A stretch of 39,337 bases of DNA, taken from NCBI GenBank assembly GCA_003521845.1, contig DPHB01000038.1, positions 40,919-80,255 of the forward strand, given 5' to 3'. The position numbers and the translations under genes were made by a program. Origin of the DNA: Oceanospirillaceae bacterium (GTDB taxonomy: Bacteria; Pseudomonadota; Gammaproteobacteria; Pseudomonadales; Balneatricaceae). Positions 1 to 6,745 of the stretch are shown one piece after another (the stretch's first letter is position 1; every line of letters begins with the position of its first letter). The notes beneath the pieces are model-generated. The model saw nothing but the letters and a program-made list of their open reading frames with translations. It did no database searches and was not told where the DNA came from.

Positions 1-1122
1 CAAACGTGCTAACCACATGCCCAAACAGGCGTGGGGGCCACCTTGGCCAAAGGCCATGTGTTGATTAGGTGAACGGGTGATATTGATGCTATTAGGAGCG
101 TCAAATTGGCGCTCGTCAAAGTTGCCCGAGGTGAACCAGAGTACCACCTTGTCGCCGGCTTTAATGGTTTTGTCGTGTAACTGGTAGTCTTCCATAGCTG
201 TGCGACGGAAGTGTAGAGTCGGTGCAGCGAAACGAATAAATTCTTCTACGGCGGTATCCCAAATTGGGTCGTCGTTGGCCTTGCCCTTGAGCTGGGTTAA
301 TAACTCAGGCTGGTTGGCTAGGTGATACATAGACATAGCAAGGCTATAACGAGTGGTGTCGTTACCGGCGGCAACGGCAAGGGCGAAGAAGTTTTTAAAT
401 TCTAGCTCGCTAAGTACGTCACCATCTTTGTTAGGTTCAAGCAATAAAGACAGAACATCGTCCATTTTGGTGTGCAAACGCTCTACCATTTGTTGTTTAG
501 CGTAGTCGTAAATATCTTTACCAGCAGGGGAGCGGAAGGGCATTAAACGGTATTCGTCCGTATCAACCTGGTCGATAACATGATCGGTGAATTCAGGATC
601 CGAGTTGGCAATCAATTCGTCGCCCTTGTCGACTAACCATTCACCGTCTTCATCGGGTGTGCCTAGCACGCGGCCAAGCATGCGCATCGGCAGTTTACGG
701 GCAATTTCTTTCACCACGTCTATTTGCTTGCCTTGTAGAGCGGTGTCACATACATCACAAGCCAATTCTCTTACTAGCTCTTCGTACTTAGCGATCATTT
801 TGCGGGAAAAGGCACGATGTAGGATCATACGTTGGCGCGTGTGCTCTGGTGGATCGGTCTCCTGAAAAGTACGACGCGCCATGTATTCTTCTTCGGACTG
901 TTCTTCCAAGCGGATGCCTTTAGCCGAACTAAAGATATGGGGTTTGCGATTAAGTTCTTTAATGTCTTCGTAACGGGTAATTGCCCAAAACCCTTTGCCA
1001 CCGTCGGTTTCCTCGATCCAAGCACAAGGATCTTCGTCGCGTAGACGTTGGAAGGTGGCTGCTGGGAAACCCGTGGTAAAGGTGTCGTGGCTGGTTAGAT
1101 CAGCGTAAGCATCTTGATTCAT
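1..1122 (-). CDS. Cytochrome P450, C-terminus cut by window edge
   Basis: Haem-thiolate monooxygenase, 374 codons present; the gene reads in frame off the left edge. Class I bacterial P450 landmarks appear in order: DPPEHTRQR in the C-helix region (about residue 90), the I-helix oxygen-activation motif AGNDTT (about residue 251), the K-helix ExxR within EEFIRF, and the haem loop FGQGGPHACLG with the axial Cys366. That loop has one residue more than the usual FxxGxxxCxG; as I recall, CYP125/CYP142-type steroid and lipid hydroxylases share this spacing. Such enzymes need a ferredoxin and reductase, neither of which is visible here. The start is the first ATG of the frame and has a weak ribosome-binding site. 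A 14-bp palindrome 29-42 bp upstream may be its operator. Family is certain; substrate is unknown. Confidence 0.95.
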   Translation of the reverse strand, partial: MNQDAYADLTSHDTFTTGFPAATFQRLRDEDPCAWIEETDGGKGFWAITRYEDIKELNRKPHIFSSAKGIRLEEQSEEEYMARRTFQETDPPEHTRQRMILHRAFSRKMIAKYEELVRELACDVCDTALQGKQIDVVKEIARKLPMRMLGRVLGTPDEDGEWLVDKGDELIANSDPEFTDHVIDQVDTDEYRLMPFRSPAGKDIYDYAKQQMVERLHTKMDDVLSLLLEPNKDGDVLSELEFKNFFALAVAAGNDTTRYSLAMSMYHLANQPELLTQLKGKANDDPIWDTAVEEFIRFAAPTLHFRRTAMEDYQLHDKTIKAGDKVVLWFTSGNFDERQFDAPNSINITRSPNQHMAFGQGGPHACLGMWLARL

Positions 1123-1150
1123 AGTTATTCGACCGTGTTCAATAATTATC

Positions 1151-1164
1151 GTTCGGTGCCGAAC
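1151..1164. promoter_or_regulatory. Operator-like palindrome upstream of the P450 gene
   Basis: GTTCGG-TG-CCGAAC is a perfect 6+6 inverted repeat starting 29 bp upstream of the P450 start codon. Size, GC-rich half-sites and position are typical of TetR-family operators. No cognate regulator gene is adjacent. Regulatory function is inferred from symmetry and position only. Confidence 0.45.
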
Positions 1165-1363
1165 AATTTAGTCGGTGGCCTGCCATGTGTCAAGAGTAGG
1201 AGGGCAAATAATTGAGCTTATGCAGACTTTATTGAGCAAATTGTAAAAGCTTCACTATATCTCCATTATGCATCCACTTTGGCTTCAGGATTTTGTGTTG
1301 CAATAGGCATCTATAAACAAATGCAATTGATCTCACTAATTGCCACACAAAGGAGTACCAGCA

Positions 1364-1444
1364 ATGAATACATTTAAATGGTCGTTTTGGGCAGCTAGCT
1401 TAATCGTACTAGGTACACAAGCGTTGGGTACTGTTGCTATCTAG
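1364..1444 (+). CDS. 26-residue hydrophobic small protein (candidate)
   Basis: A very short ORF starting MNTFKWSFW and ending GTVAI. It is preceded by a near-ideal Shine-Dalgarno AAGGAG (about 1350-1355) at an 8-nt spacing. The peptide has one lysine near its N-terminus followed by a continuous hydrophobic stretch, so it could be a single membrane-spanning peptide or a leader. A GCAATT/AATTGC inverted repeat (1323-1343) lies just ahead of the ribosome-binding site and a possible -10 TATAAA at 1312-1317. A structured region and a rho-independent terminator follow, giving a short self-contained transcription unit. I do not recognise the peptide; it lacks the conserved Glu/Tyr expected of PqqA. 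Translation is supported only by the ribosome-binding site and context. Confidence 0.45.
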   Translation: MNTFKWSFWAASLIVLGTQALGTVAI

Positions 1445-1532
1445 CAGGAAATACATACATACACGCACGTAAATTGTGCAAACCATTCTCCAAGGGTGTA
1501 TCTGTCTGGAGACAGCAGCCAGGCAGGGCGCT

Positions 1533-1579
1533 GTTCTTAATGATTTATAGGCGTAATTTGGCTATACATCACTAAGAAC
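1533..1579 (+). other. Long imperfect RNA hairpin downstream of the small ORF
   Basis: GTTCTTA (1533-1539) pairs with TAAGAAC (1573-1579), TGAT (1541-1544) with ATCA (1568-1571), and ATAG (1547-1550) with CTAT (1562-1565). This leaves one single mismatch, one 2x2 internal loop and an 11-nt apical loop, so 15 pairs in one arm. A smaller hairpin CTGTC-TGGA-GACAG lies at 1502-1515. Together with the terminator 7 nt further on, this resembles a 3' untranslated structured element or a small RNA. No named RNA family is recognised. Confidence 0.45.
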
Positions 1580-1585
1580 CTTCCC

Positions 1586-1614
1586 CCCCAAAGTGTTTAA
1601 CTTTGGGGTTTTTT
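1586..1614 (+). terminator. Rho-independent terminator
   Basis: The stem CCCCAAAG/CTTTGGGG (1586-1593 with 1601-1608) has a 7-nt loop and is followed by six T. It is read on the plus strand, so it ends the transcript carrying the 26-codon ORF. Its loop lies over the stop codon of the opposing crotonase gene; read on the minus strand it has no good U-tract. Confidence 0.85.
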
Positions 1615-2370
1615 CTTATCGGTAAAGGCGGCGATAGCCGCTTGTGTATCATTTTCCATGATGTTGCGTACCATATAGTCGCCAGCCAGGTCATAAGCTT
1701 CGTTAAGGGGCTTGGCTAGCTGAGGGTAAAACATGGCTTTGCCGGTTTTTACCGCGATAGGTAGCTTGTGGCAGATAGTAGCCGCTAGGTTTCTGCTCGC
1801 ATGCGTAAGTTCCTCTGCGCTGGCGATACGATTGATTAAACCTTTTTGTCGCGCTTCTGTCGCATCAATAAATTCACCTGTTAAGAGCATCTCTAGAGCG
1901 TGCTTCTTGGCCATGTTACGGCTTAACGCTACCGCCGGTGTGGAGCAGAACAAACCTAGGTTGATACCTGACACGGCAAACCGCGCATGTTCTGCAGCCA
2001 CGGCCAAATCACAAGTTGCCACTAGCTGGCAGCCAGCGGCAGTGGCTATACCTTGTACTTCGGCAATGACAGGAATCGGCAGGTCAACAATGCTTTGCAT
2101 AAACTGGCTGCACTGGTGAAATAACTTTTTATAATAGGCGTCGCTAACGTTGGCGCGCATTTCTTTAAGATCGTGACCGGCACAAAAGGCTTTACCTTTG
2201 GCCTTGATAATGACGCAGCTTAAATCGTCCCGTTGGGCAATGTCGTGCATGGCGTGTTGCAAGGCATAGAGCATGCCTTCAGATAAGGCATTAAAGCTAG
2301 CGGGGCGGTTGAGGGTTAATTCTATCCAAGGGCCGTGTTCTTCTATTAACAAATAATCTTCTTGTGTCAT
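1597..2370 (-). CDS. Crotonase-fold enoyl-CoA hydratase/isomerase family protein (ECHDC3-like)
   Basis: About 257 residues from the ATG at 2370. The same frame is open to an ATG at 2412, giving 271 residues, but family alignments normally begin near TQEDYLLIEEHGP and the upstream ATG has its purine tract too close. The crotonase oxyanion-hole segment AFCAGHDLKEM and the GIATAAGCQLVATCD segment are present, and GLFCSTPAVALSRN resembles ECHDC3-type proteins. Both glutamates that catalyse hydration in rat mitochondrial crotonase (E144, E164) appear replaced: GCQL has Gln where GCEL is expected, and AVSGINLG has Gly where QPEILLG is expected. It probably binds an acyl-CoA but may not be a classical hydratase. 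It could act with the nearby P450 in lipid catabolism, though it is not in its operon. Confidence 0.88.
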   Translation of the reverse strand: MTQEDYLLIEEHGPWIELTLNRPASFNALSEGMLYALQHAMHDIAQRDDLSCVIIKAKGKAFCAGHDLKEMRANVSDAYYKKLFHQCSQFMQSIVDLPIPVIAEVQGIATAAGCQLVATCDLAVAAEHARFAVSGINLGLFCSTPAVALSRNMAKKHALEMLLTGEFIDATEARQKGLINRIASAEELTHASRNLAATICHKLPIAVKTGKAMFYPQLAKPLNEAYDLAGDYMVRNIMENDTQAAIAAFTDKKKPQS

Positions 2371-2512
2371 AATTCCATTGCTCTGAGTTGTTGCTAGGGC
2401 AGAATTAAACATACCCTAATTATCTAGGCTTTTAGGTTAATCTGCGTCATATTTAGATAAACAGTTTAGAACCATTAAAACACATATATAACAAGCAAAG
2501 AGAGTAGACAAA

Positions 2513-3001
2513 ATGCCAAGCACATTGATTGATGAAAATGTACCCAGTGTCACCCTAAACGAACGCCTGGATGGCGAAAACCTAAGCCACACCACGGCGC
2601 AATTGTGCGCTGGCCAAAAGGTGGTGTTGTTTGCCGTGCCAGCCGCCTATACACCTACTTGCTCTAATAAGCACTTGCCCGGATTTGAAGCCGCCTATGA
2701 GGAATTTAAACAACTTGGGGTTGATCGTGTGATTTGCCTTAGCGTGAATGACGCCTGGGTAATGTCTGCTTGGGGTGAGTTCTTGGGTATCAAAAAAGTG
2801 CAGCTGCTGGGTGATGGTAACGCCGATTTCACACAAGCCCTAGGCCTACAACAAGACTTAAGCAAGGCGGGCTTTGGCTTGCGCTCTAAGCGTTATTCCA
2901 TGTTCATTAATGATGGCGTGATTGAGCAAGCCTTTGTGGAAACAAAAGGCTTTGAGGTATCTGATGCACAGACCATGTTGGACTATTTGCAGGCTAGCTA
3001 G
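2513..3001 (+). CDS. Peroxiredoxin, Prx5-type
   Basis: A 162-residue thiol peroxidase of the Prx5/hybrid-Prx subfamily, reducing hydrogen peroxide and organic hydroperoxides. The active-site segment PAAYTPTCSNKHLPGF carries the PxxxTxxC signature with peroxidatic Cys50 and the LPGF continuation typical of Prx5. Residues around NDAWVMSAWGE form the dimer-interface region. Cys32 is the only other cysteine, and it is not at a standard resolving position, so the electron donor is uncertain (glutaredoxin, thioredoxin or glutathione). It starts at ATG 2513 with an AAGAGAG purine tract. It is divergent from the crotonase gene across about 140 bp and is followed by a strong hairpin, suggesting a single-gene unit. 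Confidence 0.93.
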   Translation: MPSTLIDENVPSVTLNERLDGENLSHTTAQLCAGQKVVLFAVPAAYTPTCSNKHLPGFEAAYEEFKQLGVDRVICLSVNDAWVMSAWGEFLGIKKVQLLGDGNADFTQALGLQQDLSKAGFGLRSKRYSMFINDGVIEQAFVETKGFEVSDAQTMLDYLQAS

Positions 3002-3025
3002 CAGTTGGACTAATGAATGTTAGAA

Positions 3026-3051
3026 ACTGGCGCTAGCTTGCTAGCGCCAGT
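3026..3051. other. Perfect 12-bp hairpin after the peroxiredoxin gene
   Basis: ACTGGCGCTAGC and its exact complement are separated by only TT. It is very stable on either strand but lacks a T-run, so it may stabilise the peroxiredoxin mRNA end, assist Rho-type termination or be a protein site. It lies 38 bp before the next start codon. Confidence 0.55.
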
Positions 3052-3088
3052 AACGTTAGATTGTCAATAACGCTGATATTCAACAGGT

Positions 3089-4288
3089 ATGGTTATGCCC
3101 TTAACATTTAACAAGCCCTTTACCCAGCAAGAGTCTATCCCAGAAACCGGTATAGATGCTGCTATAGAACTCATGCGCAGTGGTCGTTTGCACCGCTACA
3201 ATACCATTGGAGACGAACTTTCTGCTGCGGCACAGTTAGAACAAGATTATGCTGCCTGGCAAGGTAGTCAATATTGTTTAGCATGTACCTCTGGTGGCTA
3301 CGCCATTCACATTGGTTTACGCGCTATGGGCGTGCAAGCAGGCGATGCCGTATTAACCAATGGTTATACCCTAGCACCCGTACCGGGGGCTATTGTTAAC
3401 GTTGGCGCCACGCCAGTATTAGTGGAAATAGACGATCACTATCACCTTGATTTGCAGGACTTGCGCAACAAGGCGAGGGCGTCAGGTGCCAAGGTATTGG
3501 TATTGTCATTGATGCGTGGACATATTCCAGACATGACTGCCTTAATGGCCGTGTGTGATGAACTTGGCTTGCAGGTATTGGAAGACTGCGCTCACACTAT
3601 GGGCGGCTCTTGGCAAGGTAAGCGTTCTGGAAATTTTGGTGTTATGTCGGCCTTTAGTTTGCAAACCTACAAACATATGAACACCGGTGAAGGTGGCTTG
3701 TTAGTTAGCAACAATGAAGAAATGATGGCTAAAGCTATTATGCACTCGGGTTCCTACATGTTGTATGAGCGCCATGGTGCAGCACCTAGTGCTGAAGTGT
3801 TTGAGAAGGTGCGTTATACCAGTGCCAACATGTCTGGGCGTATGGATAATTTGCGCGCTACCTTGGCGCTTGCTCAGATGCCCAATTTGGCAGCCAATTG
3901 TCTACGCTGGAACCAACGTTATGACGTATTGTTTGATCGGTTGTGCCAAGTGCCAGGGTTGCACCTACCTGCTAGGCATGCTGATGAAGACTATGTAGGT
4001 AGCTCTATTCAGTTTATGGCACAAGGCATTGCTACGGCTAAAATCCCGGATTTTGTGGCAGCCTGTGGCCAGCGAGGTGTGGAGCTTAAGTGGTTTGGCG
4101 AAGCCGAGCCTAAGGCCTTTACCAGCCGCTACGATAGTTGGCGTTATCTCGCCCCGCAGCACCTACCTAACACCTTAAAGGTGTTAGAGAAAACCTTAGA
4201 TATGCGTGTGCCGTTAACCTTTGACGTAGAGGACTGCCAATTACTGGCGCAAATTATTGCTGAAGTAAGTGCTGAATTTGTGTCATAG
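3089..4288 (+). CDS. DegT/DnrJ/EryC1/StrS-family PLP-dependent aminotransferase
   Basis: A 399-residue fold-type I PLP enzyme of the sugar-aminotransferase family. The segment VLEDCAHTMGG holds the PLP-contacting Asp and His, and SLQTYKHMNTGEGGLLV holds the Schiff-base Lys195 and the GEGG loop diagnostic of the family. CLACTSGGYAIHIGLRAMG near residue 70 is the cofactor phosphate region. Relatives normally sit in nucleotide-sugar, O-antigen or antibiotic-sugar operons. Here there is no sugar nucleotidyltransferase or glycosyltransferase nearby, so the substrate cannot be predicted. Two in-frame ATGs (3089 and 3095) are possible; the first has CAGG close upstream. A GNAT gene follows 103 bp later and might be cotranscribed. 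Confidence 0.9.
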   Translation: MVMPLTFNKPFTQQESIPETGIDAAIELMRSGRLHRYNTIGDELSAAAQLEQDYAAWQGSQYCLACTSGGYAIHIGLRAMGVQAGDAVLTNGYTLAPVPGAIVNVGATPVLVEIDDHYHLDLQDLRNKARASGAKVLVLSLMRGHIPDMTALMAVCDELGLQVLEDCAHTMGGSWQGKRSGNFGVMSAFSLQTYKHMNTGEGGLLVSNNEEMMAKAIMHSGSYMLYERHGAAPSAEVFEKVRYTSANMSGRMDNLRATLALAQMPNLAANCLRWNQRYDVLFDRLCQVPGLHLPARHADEDYVGSSIQFMAQGIATAKIPDFVAACGQRGVELKWFGEAEPKAFTSRYDSWRYLAPQHLPNTLKVLEKTLDMRVPLTFDVEDCQLLAQIIAEVSAEFVS

Positions 4289-4391
4289 CGGTTGTTTACT
4301 TAGTTGACGTGGTAACACAAGCCCGTTAAATTGTGAGCTGCTACTATTAGTGGCAGTACTCATATTACAACTCGCAGCTAGGTCCAAGGTC

Positions 4392-4967
4392 ATGAAATTA
4401 CTGCAATTCGAAAGCCCAGTACAGTTGCAAACAGAACGTTTGCGCCTACGTCAATGGCGTCTTCGCGATCATGCAGTATTTGCCGGCATGAATGCCGACC
4501 CAGAAGTAATGCGTTATTTTCCTAGGGCTTTATCGCGTGATGAAAGCGATGCCATGGCTGACCGTATCCAATCTTTGATTACGGCCAAAGGCTGGGGCTT
4601 ATGGGCTGTAGAACGTATTGAAGACGAACGCTTTGTTGGCTTTGTTGGTCTACATGAACCTACTCATGATTTCACCTTTAGCCCCTGTGTGGAAATTGGC
4701 TGGCGCTTGTCCCGAGATACCTGGGGACAGGGCATCGCCACAGAAGCGGCCAAGGCAGCCGTAGATTTTGCCTTCCAAGAGCTTGAGTTAGAAAAACTTA
4801 TGTCCTTTACACCCAAAGCCAACCTGCGCTCCATGGCGGTGATGGAGCGCATTGGTATGCATGACACCAAGCAAGACTTTGACCATCCGGCTTTGCCCCA
4901 AGGTCACGAATTAGAGCGTCATGCACTGTATTGCATCACCAATGAGCAGTGGCAAGGTTCTAAATAA
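4392..4967 (+). CDS. GNAT N-acetyltransferase, RimJ/RimL type
   Basis: 191 residues from ATG 4392, which has AAGG about 7 nt upstream; a GTG at 4350 in the same frame lacks such a site. The N-terminal LQTERLRLRQWRLRDH is the classic beta-1/alpha-1 opening of the RimJ/RimL (Acetyltransf_3) branch. WGQGIATEAAKAAVDFAF is the acetyl-CoA pyrophosphate loop (Q/RxxGxG/A), and LRSMAVMERIGM is the motif B helix. Members acetylate ribosomal protein N-termini, amino acids or small amines. It follows the DegT aminotransferase in the same direction, so an amino-sugar acetylation role is conceivable but unproven. Confidence 0.9.
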   Translation: MKLLQFESPVQLQTERLRLRQWRLRDHAVFAGMNADPEVMRYFPRALSRDESDAMADRIQSLITAKGWGLWAVERIEDERFVGFVGLHEPTHDFTFSPCVEIGWRLSRDTWGQGIATEAAKAAVDFAFQELELEKLMSFTPKANLRSMAVMERIGMHDTKQDFDHPALPQGHELERHALYCITNEQWQGSK

Positions 4968-5006
4968 GCCGTCATTGCGTAGCTTGCAAAAACACTCGCC
5001 TAAAAA

Positions 5007-5040
5007 TTATTGTTTTAGTGTGCTATAATTGGAACAATAA
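5007..5040 (+). promoter_or_regulatory. hipBA promoter with HipB operator-like inverted repeat
   Basis: TTATTGTT (5007-5014) and AACAATAA (5033-5040) form a perfect 8-bp inverted repeat around an 18-bp centre. That centre contains an extended -10 box TGCTATAAT (5021-5029). A repressor bound there would occlude RNA polymerase, matching HipB autoregulation. The hipB start codon is 30 bp downstream. Confidence 0.65.
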
Positions 5041-5070
5041 AAGCAATTTATGGCTTTAATGTGACCAAAA

Positions 5071-5409
5071 ATGCATATTAGAATGAATATAAACTCCACC
5101 CCGTCAGCACTTGCTGAGCTGCTTGGTGAGCGCTTAAAACAAGCTCGTCTAAACAGCAATCTTAGCCAAGCCGAAGTGGCTAGGCTAGCTGGTGTCGCTC
5201 GCAAAACGGTACTCAATGCCGAAAAAGGTAAAGTACAGCTGGATATTTTCATTGCTATTTTACAAGTGCTTGGCTTAACGGGGCAGTTGGACCTAATGTT
5301 GCCAGGACAGGCAATATCACCTTTGCAGATAGCCAAACTTCAAGGCAGTAAAAGACAACGAGCATCGCGCAAAACCATTACTAAAAAAGAGGATGAACCT
5401 TTATGGTGA
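5071..5409 (+). CDS. hipB: HipB-like XRE antitoxin
   Basis: A 112-residue helix-turn-helix protein. The segment LGERLKQARLNSNLSQAEVA, followed by RLAGVARKTVLNAEKG, is a complete XRE/Cro-type HTH. The basic C-terminal tail is the usual flexible part of HipB proteins. In this family the protein binds and neutralises HipA and represses its own operon. Its last seven bases overlap the start of hipA, so the two are translationally coupled. A second in-frame ATG at 5083 is an alternative start; neither has a strong Shine-Dalgarno site. The inverted repeat around the -10 box upstream is its likely operator. Confidence 0.88.
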   Translation: MHIRMNINSTPSALAELLGERLKQARLNSNLSQAEVARLAGVARKTVLNAEKGKVQLDIFIAILQVLGLTGQLDLMLPGQAISPLQIAKLQGSKRQRASRKTITKKEDEPLW

Positions 5410-6719
5410 TGGAAGCTGTCAACATTAATTACCAAGGAACTGTTATTGGTGCCGTTAGCTTTGACACGGATAAAGGCATAGGGGCCTTTGAATATACGCC
5501 TGATTTTATTAATAAAGGCATACAACTCTCGCCGATTAAAATGCCCCTATCATCACAGGTGTATAGCTTCCCAGAACTAGATAATCATACTTTTAGAGGT
5601 TTACCTGGGCTTATAGCTGATTCGTTACCAGATGATTTTGGCAACGCCGTATTAAATGCATGGGTTGCGAGCCAAGGCAGCGCCACCGCCGACATTACAC
5701 CACTGCAACGACTGCAATATATTGGCAAGCGCGGCATGGGCGCGTTGGAATATTCACCGGCCAAGCAAATGCGTCATTTAAATGCCTCGCAACAAGTGGA
5801 GATTGAAACACTGGTCACCATTGCTCAGGAGGTTCTCGATACACGTAGTAACTTTGCTGTGGACCTGCACACCGATGGCCAAGAAGACCGTGACGCCATG
5901 TTATCCCTATTGTCTGTAGGTACCAGCGCCGGCGGGGCTAGGCCCAAAGCCGTACTGGCCTTTAATCACGACTTTACTCAAGCACGTTCGGGACAAGCCA
6001 CTGTCCCTAAAGGATTTACTCATCACTTAATGAAATTTGACGGGGTTAGTGAGCATAACAAGAATAGTGAAACATTTGGCGACCCGTTAGGCTACGGTGC
6101 CATGGAATATGTTTATCACAAAATGGCCATGGCTTGTGGCATTGACATGATGCCTTGCAAGTTACTGGACGAGGGTAATAGACGGCATTTTATCACGCAA
6201 CGATTTGATCGTATTGGCAACAACAAACTACATGTACAAACCCTCAATGGCCTAGATCACGTTGACTACAAGCTACCAGGTTCATACTCCTATGCGGAGC
6301 TATTTGCCTTAGCTCGGCAACTAAAACTATCTGCCGTAGATGCTGAACAACTACTGCGTCGCATGGTATTTAATATTGTGGCAAGAAATCACGATGATCA
6401 CGCTAAGAACTTTGCTTTTATATTACAAGGTGCGCAATGGCAATTATCACCTGCTTATGACCTGGCCTACAGCTATAAACCCGGCAGCAAGTGGGTAAAT
6501 AGTCACTGGATGACTTTAAATGGCAAACGTGATGATTTCACTCGTGGGGATATTTATAGCCTACAAAAACTCAGCCCTTTATTTAGCCAGACCCTACTTA
6601 ATAAAGTCATTGATGAAACTATAGACGTGGTATCAACTTGGCCTCAACTGGCCAAACATGAAGGTGTGCCGCCAGTGTTGGCAAAGGAGATAGCTGGCCA
6701 TTTAAGGTTAGGTATTTAG
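5403..6719 (+). CDS. hipA: HipA-family serine/threonine kinase toxin
   Basis: 438 residues, the usual HipA size. An N-terminal subdomain (GLPGLIADSLPDDFGN, about 66-81) precedes the kinase. The glycine-rich loop is GTSAGGARPKA (about 173-183), the variant seen in several HipA/YjjJ-like proteins, followed by HHLMKFDG with the nucleotide-binding Lys211. The catalytic loop is NHDDHAKN (329-336), fitting NxDxHxKN with Asp331 as catalytic base, and PAYDL gives the metal-binding Asp353. E. coli HipA phosphorylates glutamyl-tRNA synthetase and causes dormancy; the target here is unknown. The first of three closely spaced starts (5403) is best placed behind GAGGAT. All catalytic residues are present, so it appears functional. 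Confidence 0.93.
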   Translation: MVMEAVNINYQGTVIGAVSFDTDKGIGAFEYTPDFINKGIQLSPIKMPLSSQVYSFPELDNHTFRGLPGLIADSLPDDFGNAVLNAWVASQGSATADITPLQRLQYIGKRGMGALEYSPAKQMRHLNASQQVEIETLVTIAQEVLDTRSNFAVDLHTDGQEDRDAMLSLLSVGTSAGGARPKAVLAFNHDFTQARSGQATVPKGFTHHLMKFDGVSEHNKNSETFGDPLGYGAMEYVYHKMAMACGIDMMPCKLLDEGNRRHFITQRFDRIGNNKLHVQTLNGLDHVDYKLPGSYSYAELFALARQLKLSAVDAEQLLRRMVFNIVARNHDDHAKNFAFILQGAQWQLSPAYDLAYSYKPGSKWVNSHWMTLNGKRDDFTRGDIYSLQKLSPLFSQTLLNKVIDETIDVVSTWPQLAKHEGVPPVLAKEIAGHLRLGI

Positions 6720-6745
6720 TAGCCCTCACAACGCTGAATATTGTA

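Noticed and set aside
1533..1579. GTTCTTA/TAAGAAC arms considered as an integron attC site
   Set aside because: attC sites begin with RYYYAAC and end with GTTRRRY; these arms are in the opposite arrangement, and no integrase or cassette is present.
1733..2119. 128-codon ORF on the plus strand opposite the crotonase gene
   Set aside because: Antisense shadow of a well-supported coding gene with no ribosome-binding site.
2458..2468. TAAACAGTTTA as a PsrA site near the crotonase and peroxiredoxin genes
   Set aside because: The one-base spacer does not fit the PsrA motif (two to four bases), and such short AT-rich dyads arise by chance.
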